Shown in pieces: positions 1 to 5,070 of a stretch of 6,313 nt of DNA. The DNA lies in assembly GCA_023415525.1 (NCBI GenBank), contig JAEZKI010000036.1:1-6313 (forward strand). The letters are read 5' to 3'. Every line of letters starts with the position of its first letter. Position 1 is the first letter of the stretch. A program made the translations under genes and the position numbers. The notes under the pieces are model-generated. The model was given only the letters and a program-made list of their open reading frames with translations, was not told the DNA's origin and ran no database searches. The DNA comes from Bacillota bacterium. Lineage in GTDB: Bacteria; Bacillota; Clostridia; Lachnospirales; Cellulosilyticaceae.

Positions 1-660
1 TTTATATAGTTCTGGGGCAATCTCCAAAAGCTGGTGCACCACCAAACTTCTATCTTCATCTAGACGACTAATATATACAAGCTGTGTCTTACTTTCATCA
101 ACACCTAACTCTTTTACAATATCCTCATGGGGAATTTCTGGACTAAAGCGTTCTGTGGAGATCCCATTGATGGTCACCAGAATACGCTCTTCAGGGATTC
201 CATAATTTTTCATTAAATATTTTTTAATGTCCTCACTGACAGCAATGGTCTGCATCCCCCAATCCGTAGTGACACGATAAATCCATGCTGTATTAAATAC
301 CCAGTGAGCAGAGGTCACAAAAGGAATGCCAGTCTCTTTATGAATTTTACCCAAAATAAAGCCTGGAATACGGGCATGGGCATGAATAATATCAATTTTT
401 TCTTCCTTTATAATACGTTTTAACATCCAATAGGATTTCCACATATTCTAAGGATTTTTATTATGAAGGGGCACTTTAATATGCTTAATCCCTTCCTTTT
501 TTATATCCTCTTCAAACCTTCCCCCATTGGAAACTAATATAGGAATGTGCCCTGCTTTCTTGAGGCCACAAGCTAATTCTAAAACATGGGTTTCAACCCC
601 ACCAATATCAAAGCTCATTAATGCCAATAAGATTCTTTTACCTGTCTGCACCTTATTCAT
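1..660 (-). pseudogene. Family 4 glycosyltransferase, N-terminal half, interrupted by in-frame TAG
   Basis: Seen: the frame opens at ATG 660 and reads GGVETHVLELACGLKKAGH near residues 20-38, the usual N-terminal nucleotide-fold signature of GT4 glycosyltransferases. TAG at 448-450 stops it after 70 residues. The same frame then stays open for 149 codons to the window edge and still reads as a GT4 protein: DIIHAHARIPGFI, then AVSEDIKKYL, then VYISRLDEDRS at the start of the second Rossmann domain. So one substitution, plausibly CAG to TAG, broke an otherwise undecayed gene. About 220 codons are visible; the family is usually 350-400. The ATG has AAGG directly against it, too close for an SD; the GTG at codon 4 sits 9 bases from that AAGG and may be the true start. 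Role inferred from the family: cytosolic transfer of a sugar from a nucleotide donor in envelope polysaccharide synthesis. A sequencing error is possible. Confidence 0.8.
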
Positions 661-735
661 CCTTGTAATTATATATTTAGGTTTTAGGTGTACCTATAAA
701 CACATGGTTTTATTTCTTCTAAAACTTTACCTTAT

Positions 736-744
736 ATTATAGCA
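736..744 (-). promoter_or_regulatory. Extended -10 promoter of the glycosyltransferase gene
   Basis: On the minus strand this reads TGCTATAAT: a perfect -10 hexamer (736-741) with the TG of an extended -10. No convincing -35 is present at 16-18 bases, which extended -10 promoters tolerate. Transcription would start near 729, giving a leader of about 70 bases before the ATG at 660. Confidence 0.55.
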
Positions 745-862
745 TACACAACCTACACAAATCTACCTAGTAATACGATTCGTAAGAATGTGCAAGGTGA
801 AAATGCCTATCCAATTTTTTCTTTTCCGTAGTTAATGAATAAAAACTGTGCCTCAAAATAAA

Positions 863-906
863 AATAGAAGACTCTAGTTTGTATGTTTTAACTAAGGTCC
901 TCTATT
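863..906. terminator. Terminator-like hairpin, relative of the one at 5019-5070
   Basis: Arms 863-879 and 890-906 pair at 15 of 17 positions (one is G-T) around a 10-base loop. A-rich sequence lies on the left and a short T-rich run on the right, so it could end transcription in either direction. Its arms and much of its flank resemble the hairpin at the end of the Rpn gene (5019-5070), including the TAGA/TCTA base and the CTAGTT/AACTA tip. It lies about 165 bases past the stop of the 52-residue gene and could terminate that operon, or it may be what remains of a lost Rpn gene. Confidence 0.5.
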
Positions 907-969
907 ATCTTATAATACTTAATTGGATATTCTCTTACATTGGCTAGATTATTAACAGACACACCTTTG

Positions 970-987
970 AACATCCATATGGATGTT
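970..987. repeat. Perfect 18-bp palindrome
   Basis: The sequence AACATCCATATGGATGTT is fully self-complementary. Weaker outer arms ACAGAC (955-960) and GTCTGT (997-1002) are placed symmetrically, 9 bases out on both sides, giving a 48-bp dyad. It could be a dimeric-regulator operator or a decayed transposon end. No T-run follows, so it is not a typical terminator. Confidence 0.4.
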
Positions 988-1025
988 TCTTCTCAAGTCT
1001 GTCATAGTAAGTGAATCTTTCCCTA

Positions 1026-1060
1026 CTTCTTATCTCCGTTCAGTTAGAAAATGATCCACT
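1026..1060 (+). repeat. Copy A of a 35-bp sequence repeated inverted at 6268-6302
   Basis: The first 15 bases, CTTCTTATCTCCGTT, are identical to the minus strand of 6288-6302. The next 20 match at 15 positions, including GAAAA and TCCACT, for about 30 of 35 overall. Copy A does not fold into the nested stem that copy B forms, so it looks like the decayed member. The family of this repeat was not recognised. Confidence 0.5.
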
Positions 1061-1071
1061 CTCTTTAATAT

Positions 1072-1230
1072 CTAATAGCAATAATACTCTTGTTTTGCTC
1101 TTTGTTTTTCTTCTTCCAATAATCTTTCTATTTTATCTTCCTTTTTATTAATCTTACTCTCTTGATTTGCGAATTTTTTATTTGTTTCTTCAACTAAATA
1201 TTCTATATATAGTTCTTTTACATTATTCAT
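1072..1230 (-). CDS. Small charged helical protein (52 aa), coupled to the Ntn-hydrolase
   Basis: Not recognised as any family. The frame starts at ATG 1230 and stops at TAG 1072-1074. It begins MNNVKELYIEYLVEETNKK, continues with a Lys/Glu/Asn-rich stretch (ESKINKKEDKIERLLEEEKQ) with leucine and isoleucine at helix spacings, and ends QEYYCY. This predicts one long amphipathic helix or coiled coil with an aromatic tail, no signal peptide and no membrane segment. Support that it is real: the stop of the upstream gene is only 6 bases before this ATG, and the last codons of that gene supply GAGGAG, 9 bases from the ATG. The two genes therefore share a transcript and are probably translationally coupled. 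Inference: an adaptor, substrate tag or oligomerisation partner for the proteasome-like protein. A chance frame is less likely given the spacing and SD. Confidence 0.65.
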   Translation of the reverse strand: MNNVKELYIEYLVEETNKKFANQESKINKKEDKIERLLEEEKQRAKQEYYCY

Positions 1231-1236
1231 AAATTA

Positions 1237-2502
1237 TTACTCCTCATCATCATAATAATTATTGAAAAACTGCTGATTATATGTTGCTTCAAAATAATGT
1301 TTTCTCTTAATCCAAATAAATCCATCGCCCTTAGATATTACCGCTACATCAATGGGGCCACCTACTGTTAGCATATTATCATCAATACATACTTGTCTTC
1401 TAAATGATGTTATATTAACTAGAGATTCAGCCATTGACGCAAGTTCTTCTATAGGTAACGTAGGCACAGCTCTAATAATAGGATTAATATACTCTTCTTG
1501 TGAATACGATTGAATTATATTATCTATACTCTCCAATTTGGTTTTCAAGTATTCTTTAGCTTTATCACTTATTTCGTATTCCTCATCTGGACCCATTTCC
1601 TCTATAACATTATTTTTTAGATATTCTTTAATAATCTTACTATATGACGGGCTAATTCCTCTAATAAAGGTTTGTACTGTGTCTGTTTGAGCAAATGGAA
1701 TAATCCAACATTCATTTGAGTTAGATATTTCTCGTTTTTTTATTTCACAGTATTTAGTAAAACCATTAATCTGCCCCTCTACATCATACTGAAATAATTT
1801 AGGGAAAATATCACTTTTACCATACCCAGCAATAACAACACCTGTTCTTGCTGATTTAAATATCTTTTTACACAATATATTTATTACGGTAGTCATTATA
1901 GCATTTAAACTATCTTCCTCAATAAAATTTAAATCTAAGTTCTCTTCAATAATTCTTTTAATCGCACACTCATACTTTTCTTTAATATATTCTCTATGAT
2001 TCACTGGCAATCCTTCTAAATCTTTTGCATTACTAATTATAGTGTTTTCATAATACACAATAACATCATTATATATCTTATTCATTTCCTCTTCTTCTAG
2101 TTGCCTATTTAACTCTGATATCATTTCTCTTATTTTATCACTAATTTTAAATTTTACTTCATTAACCAAAAGATTGGTTATCTGATATATGTATTTACTT
2201 TCATAGTCCTTAAAATTCAATTTATCACTATTAATGTATTCAAAAAATTTATTACAATAATCTTCTAGTGTTTTATAAGCTTCTTTCTTGATAATCCTCC
2301 TATATTGCTTGATAATTATCTCCCAAGGTACTCCCATAAACTCTGCATTACTAAATATCATTATTCCAACAGGATGATACTTTGACAATTGAAATAACTT
2401 ATTCACGCTGTTATGAAATTTACTATGTTTACCAATAGTAACTGTACTATCAGTAGCTAATGCCAATGCCCTTTTATTCATTATAACAACTTCTGCAGTC
2501 AT
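1237..2502 (-). CDS. Proteasome-like Ntn-hydrolase with helical insertion (421 aa)
   Basis: Probable N-terminal nucleophile peptidase or amidase of the proteasome/HslV fold; its substrate is unknown. Start chosen at ATG 2502, where GGGGAG lies 5 bases upstream, rather than TTG 2520. This begins Met-Thr-Ala-Glu, so Met removal would expose Thr1. Counting from that Thr, Asp17 falls in ALATDS and Lys34 in SVNKLF, matching the Thr1/Asp17/Lys33 set of HslV and proteasome beta subunits within one residue. GIMIFSNAEFMG (45-56) continues the first sheet. Residues about 60-215 are a charged, mostly helical insertion absent from ordinary beta subunits. The fold seems to resume at GVVIAGYGKSDIFPKLFQYDVEG (220-242; compare GxD...LYxxDxxG in proteasomes) and ends with TVGGPIDVAVISKGDGFIWI (378-397). 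At 420 mature residues it is about twice the family length. No signal peptide or ATPase partner is visible; a 52-residue gene follows immediately. Close homologues are usually annotated hypothetical. Confidence 0.7.
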   Translation of the reverse strand: MTAEVVIMNKRALALATDSTVTIGKHSKFHNSVNKLFQLSKYHPVGIMIFSNAEFMGVPWEIIIKQYRRIIKKEAYKTLEDYCNKFFEYINSDKLNFKDYESKYIYQITNLLVNEVKFKISDKIREMISELNRQLEEEEMNKIYNDVIVYYENTIISNAKDLEGLPVNHREYIKEKYECAIKRIIEENLDLNFIEEDSLNAIMTTVINILCKKIFKSARTGVVIAGYGKSDIFPKLFQYDVEGQINGFTKYCEIKKREISNSNECWIIPFAQTDTVQTFIRGISPSYSKIIKEYLKNNVIEEMGPDEEYEISDKAKEYLKTKLESIDNIIQSYSQEEYINPIIRAVPTLPIEELASMAESLVNITSFRRQVCIDDNMLTVGGPIDVAVISKGDGFIWIKRKHYFEATYNQQFFNNYYDDEE

Positions 2503-2520
2503 ATAATCTCCCCTCTCCAA

Positions 2521-2940
2521 ATCTACCTTGCTTTATTGTAATATACTATTTTTTTACTCACTTCTTGCTAATAGATGGTTCAAGATTCTTATTTAAGTAT
2601 TGTTTTTCAAATAGTAAGCATCATTTACTCTGCAAAAAATCAAGACTAATCTATGACGGAATCACAGCAATTAGCTAAATGATTTCTCTGCAAATTAATC
2701 TTACTACTACCTCTATGTTTCTATACAAATACAGAGTTTCAAATACTTCTTGTATATCCGTTCGTATATTCCTTCACAATACTTCTCGTCATATTAGGTT
2801 TATAAACTATATGATAATACACTTAGTCTAAGTGTAAGTTTGTTATGAGAAACCATTCTCATATATCCTAGAAGGCTCTTTTTTTCTCCTTATTGTTTCT
2901 ATTTGTGCTATTCTCCCATCAAAACTCTGAAATTTGACTT
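2521..2940. other. Gap of 420 bases with two adjacent hairpins, no gene seen
   Basis: No credible coding frame. Two perfect inverted repeats sit 8 bases apart: 2818-2836 (nine-base arms TACACTTAG and CTAAGTGTA around one T) and 2845-2862 (seven-base arms ATGAGAA and TTCTCAT around ACCA). They lie 79-123 bases past the stop of the AbiJ-like gene. Neither is followed by a T-run on the minus strand, so a normal terminator is doubtful; an operator or RNA-stability element is possible. Upstream of the Ntn-hydrolase, minus-strand TATATT and TACAAT near 2540 could be a -10, but no matching -35 was found. Confidence 0.45.
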
Positions 2941-3786
2941 TTAGTTAGCCGATACACCATTCAAATAATTAACAAATGCACAGCAAGATACCAACATGAA
3001 TTTTGCTTCTTCAAATGTACTTGACTTACCTCCAATATCACCTGCATGTCTTATCCCAGAAGCATCACTGGTGTATCCATATAGCTTCTCAAATGCAGAC
3101 TTCATTGCTGAATGAATTACTATTCCTTTATCCTCAAGCTTTTTAAGCATCTTGCCTAACGTGGCATCTTTCCCTATTTCTGTTAAATGCTCACACATCG
3201 CCTCTACTGCACTAATGCTTTCTTTTATTGAATTCTCATAGTCAGGTTTTTGTCTATCAGCTAATAAACAAATTGCCTTATCAATATGTTTATTTACAGC
3301 CTCATACGGCCCATCTACAGCCTCATTCACTGCTTTAATTTCATTGTCATCTGTAATAGGTACTATCTTTTCATTAACAAAGCGATATCCAACATATTCA
3401 CTTCTAAAAACTTGATTTGCTAATTCAAACATCATATTAATTTCACTACTAAAATATCCTATAATTATTTCGAATAATGTTAATACACTACTGTACTCAT
3501 CCATCAAAATAGTTTGTTTTATAATATCAAAAAAATACTCTGGCGAAACTGATGTATTCTCATTAATTACCTGTATATAAACTTCTCTTAAAATATACTT
3601 CATAAATTGTTGTGGTTTACTATTATAGTCACCCCAACCATCAAAAAATAATCCATATGCTTTATGTATAAAATTTAATAATGTTACCCGTGTTCTTTCA
3701 TCTAAATTGGTATATTGAATTTCAATATTTTCACGTTTTATTCCATTTCTATCTGAGAACCCATTTCTTTTTCTGACTTGTAGCAT
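2941..3786 (-). CDS. AbiJ-like abortive infection protein (AbiJ_NTD4 plus HEPN-like domain)
   Basis: Seen: 281 residues from ATG 3786 with AAGGAG 9 bases upstream. Residues about 8-130 begin FSDRNGIK and are rich in aromatic helices, resembling AbiJ N-terminal domain 4. A linker, GYRFVNEKIVPITDD (133-147), leads to a helical C-terminal part: SIKESISAVEAMCEHL (186-201), ATLGKMLKKLE (208-218), KLYGYTSDASGIRHAGD (234-250), then EEAKFMLVSCCAFVNYL (259-275). This order is typical of AbiJ-type HEPN proteins. Known: AbiJ proteins are linked to phage abortive infection, and many HEPN domains are toxin RNases. Odd: I see no R-x4-6-H RNase motif; the conserved pair here is adjacent Arg246-His247, so catalysis is not proven. 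No antitoxin gene is adjacent. It is probably transcribed alone from the promoter at 3877-3904. Family from memory of conserved segments, not from a search. Confidence 0.65.
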   Translation of the reverse strand: MLQVRKRNGFSDRNGIKRENIEIQYTNLDERTRVTLLNFIHKAYGLFFDGWGDYNSKPQQFMKYILREVYIQVINENTSVSPEYFFDIIKQTILMDEYSSVLTLFEIIIGYFSSEINMMFELANQVFRSEYVGYRFVNEKIVPITDDNEIKAVNEAVDGPYEAVNKHIDKAICLLADRQKPDYENSIKESISAVEAMCEHLTEIGKDATLGKMLKKLEDKGIVIHSAMKSAFEKLYGYTSDASGIRHAGDIGGKSSTFEEAKFMLVSCCAFVNYLNGVSAN

Positions 3787-3876
3787 CTTATCAGACTCCT
3801 TAATGAATAATTTGTTTTGTACTATTCATCAAATAACTAATACAACTGTCTTCACTATTACTCTACAAAAATATCT

Positions 3877-3904
3877 ATTATAAATTAACTTATGGCTATA
3901 TCAA
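3877..3904 (-). promoter_or_regulatory. Sigma-A type promoter of the AbiJ-like gene
   Basis: On the minus strand TTGATA (3899-3904, 5 of 6 to consensus) is followed after 16 bases by TATAAT (3877-3882, perfect). Transcription would begin near 3870, leaving a leader of about 85 bases before the ATG at 3786. This is the best-formed promoter in the window. The rest of the AT-rich gap to about 4110 shows nothing else. Confidence 0.7.
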
Positions 3905-4109
3905 TCCATAATCTATATATCATTAATTTAGTAAATAACCAGTTTCCAGTAGCCTTTATCCTTATGATTTGATTTTTTTATTAAATATGCTTTTCCCATT
4001 GATGTTCACCTATTTTACTTTATATTAAATATAATACACATTTTCCTTATTATTGTCATTATTTTTTATAGTTTTTATATTTAATATGTACTTTTATATA
4101 AGTAATCCA

Positions 4110-4240
4110 AGTTATCAACCACCACTTCAAGTGGTGGTTTAATTTTGGCCCCTCCAGGGCTTATTACCGACTTACGCCTAAAGGCGTGTTTCGCAGTGCC
4201 ATTATGACTTACAGCCTCTTAAAGAGGCACTGTACTACTT
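4110..4240 (-). ncRNA. Structured tail of the IS, omega-RNA-like, without tnpB
   Basis: Between the tnpA stop and the right end, at least four stems are stacked: GCCTCTT/AAGAGGC (4214-4228) nested inside CAGTG/CACTG (4194-4232), ACGCCT/AGGCGT (4174-4187), GCCC/GGGC (4148-4160), and the right-end hairpin (4117-4139). Known: in IS605-type elements the transcript across the 3' end of tnpB and the right end forms the omega RNA that guides TnpB, with the flank beyond the right end acting as guide. Inference: this tail is an omega RNA or its remnant, left after loss of tnpB or carried by a tnpA-only element that uses a TnpB elsewhere. One minus-strand frame across the right end is open and might be a tnpB tail; I could not recognise it. 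It may instead be only DNA-level transposition structure. Confidence 0.4.
4117..4139 (-). repeat. Right-end hairpin of the IS element
   Basis: Ten-base arms AACCACCACT and AGTGGTGGTT pair perfectly around TCA (plus strand). It sits about 100 bases beyond the original tnpA stop. Position and shape fit the subterminal recognition hairpin at the right end of IS200/IS605 elements. Confidence 0.7.
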
Positions 4241-4651
4241 TTAGCCTTGTAACTTATCAGTCTCTTCTTGTTGCTTTATATACTCTACTATTGTTGCCTC
4301 ATTAACATTACCCACTGTTGCAACATAGTATCCTCTGGCCCAAAAATTCCTTTTCCACTTAGTTCAATACTCTGGATGCTTGTCAAAAATTTTTAAGCTA
4401 CTTTTTCCTTTTAAAAATCCCATAAACTCAGATACACTTTGTTTAGGAGGAATACTCACATACATATGAACATGATCCTTACATATACTTCCTGATATTA
4501 ATGTCACCTGTTTCATTTCACATAACTTACGTAATATCTCCCCTAAATCTTTCTTCACTTCTCCATACATTATCTTTCTACGATATTTGGGAATGAAAAC
4601 GATATGATAGGTGCAATTCCACCTCGTGTGTGATAAACTTAAATTGTCCAT
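4241..4651 (-). pseudogene. tnpA: IS200/IS605 transposase TnpA, interrupted by in-frame TGA
   Basis: Y1 HUH single-strand transposase. From ATG 4651: HTRWNCTYHIVFIPKYRRK (8-26), then the HUH metal-binding motif HVH at residues 60-62 within KDHVHMYVSIPPKQSV, then FMGFLKGKSSLKIFDKHPEY. TGA at 4364-4366 stops it after 95 residues. The same frame continues normally as TKWKRNFWARGYYVATVG and EYIKQQ to TAA 4241-4243, for 136 positions in all, the usual TnpA length. The nucleophilic tyrosine of this family is in the helix at EYIKQQ (Tyr124), after the stop, so the truncated product cannot cleave DNA. A single base change from a sense codon such as GGA or CGA explains it. SD is AGGAGG (4660-4665), 8 bases from the ATG, but held in a hairpin. 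No other lesion is visible, so the mutation is probably recent; a sequencing error is possible. Confidence 0.85.
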
Positions 4652-4659
4652 TTGGACCG

Positions 4660-4711
4660 CCTCCTATGATTTGATATGGCCTGCGAAACCAATATCATTC
4701 TATCATAGGAG
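4660..4711 (-). promoter_or_regulatory. Leader hairpin sequestering the tnpA ribosome binding site
   Basis: Plus-strand arms CTCCTATGAT (4661-4670) and ATCATAGGAG (4702-4711) pair over 10 perfect bases, and an inner stem GATATGG/CCAATATC (4673-4679 with 4689-4696, one bulge) extends it. In the tnpA transcript the 3' arm contains the SD AGGAGG (4660-4665). IS200 tnpA is known to be silenced by a leader stem-loop that hides its SD, and this is the same arrangement. It keeps transposase low even if outside transcription enters the element. Confidence 0.7.
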
Positions 4712-4752
4712 ACTTTTATTATCCGAGGTATCGCTACTGCTTATTCCATTCG

Positions 4753-4769
4753 CCCCAGCTCAGCTGGGG
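4753..4769 (-). repeat. Left-end hairpin of the IS element
   Basis: Seven-base arms CCCCAGC and GCTGGGG pair perfectly around TCA on the plus strand. It lies upstream of tnpA, a few bases inside the presumed left boundary, as expected for the left-end TnpA recognition hairpin. Its stem sequence is unlike the right-end stem. Confidence 0.65.
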
Positions 4770-4785
4770 GATTAATGTTTTTCAT

Positions 4786-4812
4786 TTATTTTGCATATTT
4801 ATATGTCGTCAT
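4786..4812 (-). CDS. Possible 8-codon leader peptide beside the IS left end
   Basis: Minus-strand AAGGAGG (4823-4829) is followed after 10 bases by ATG 4812 and a frame reading MTTYKYAK, ending at TAA 4786-4788. A second ATG (4783-4785) lies immediately past that stop and runs into the IS. The SD is strong, so this may be the start of a host gene or leader cut off by the insertion. Nothing downstream confirms it. The rest of 4830-5018 shows no gene. Confidence 0.2.
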   Translation of the reverse strand: MTTYKYAK

Positions 4813-5018
4813 AATCTTTTTACCTCCTTGCTCAATGTGATTTTCAATATATAAACAATAAGGTTACTCTTTTTGTTTTACATTTCTATCATTAAAATGT
4901 GCCAGTAAAACATCAATTATTAGTATCCTTTGCTAAGTTATCTTTCCATCTACTTCAAAAGTGCCCCTCCCTAGATGACCTTTGCAAGGCCCCCAATGTC
5001 CCTAAATACTTTACTAAC

Positions 5019-5070
5019 AAAAAATAGAGGAATCTAGTTAGTACTGATTAACTAGGCTCCTCTATTTTTT
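5019..5070. terminator. Long bidirectional terminator after the Rpn gene
   Basis: Arms 5019-5040 and 5049-5070 pair over 22 positions with one mismatch and one G-T pair around an 8-base loop. AAAAAA begins and TTTTTT ends the structure, so either strand gives a stem followed by a U-run. The right arm overlaps the stop codon of the Rpn gene at 5069-5071. Confidence 0.8.

Larger units (their letters stand above)
4111..4776 (-). mobile_element. IS200/IS605-family insertion sequence, inactivated
   Basis: Contains a tnpA on the minus strand, a left-end hairpin (4753-4769) upstream of it and a right-end hairpin (4117-4139) downstream. Both hairpins have a TGA loop on the minus strand, though their stems differ. 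Known for this family: TnpA HUH transposase recognises such subterminal hairpins in single-stranded DNA, there are no terminal inverted repeats and no target duplication, so the exact ends cannot be read from one copy. The coordinates are approximate; the left end probably lies just outside the C-rich run by ATTAAT at 4771-4776. No tnpB is present. The tnpA is broken, so it could move only with help from another copy. Confidence 0.75.

Noticed and set aside
527..742. 71-residue plus-strand frame
   Set aside because: It lies antisense to the glycosyltransferase gene and its promoter, has no motif, and is a shadow.
2503..2520. Alternative TTG start adding six residues to the Ntn-hydrolase
   Set aside because: ATG 2502 has a better-placed, stronger SD, and an extension would bury the Thr expected to be the nucleophile.
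4111..4240. CRISPR-like or attachment-site reading of the hairpins
   Set aside because: The stems differ from one another and there are no regular direct repeats or spacers.
1..4366. Recoded stop codons (amber or opal readthrough) as an explanation of the two interrupted genes
   Set aside because: The stops differ (TAG and TGA), other genes here end at TAA or TAG normally, and no recoding signal is visible.
4940..5018. Short minus-strand frames resembling a protein tail (for example SKVFRDIGGLAKVI)
   Set aside because: Too short, no start or SD, and no family recognised.
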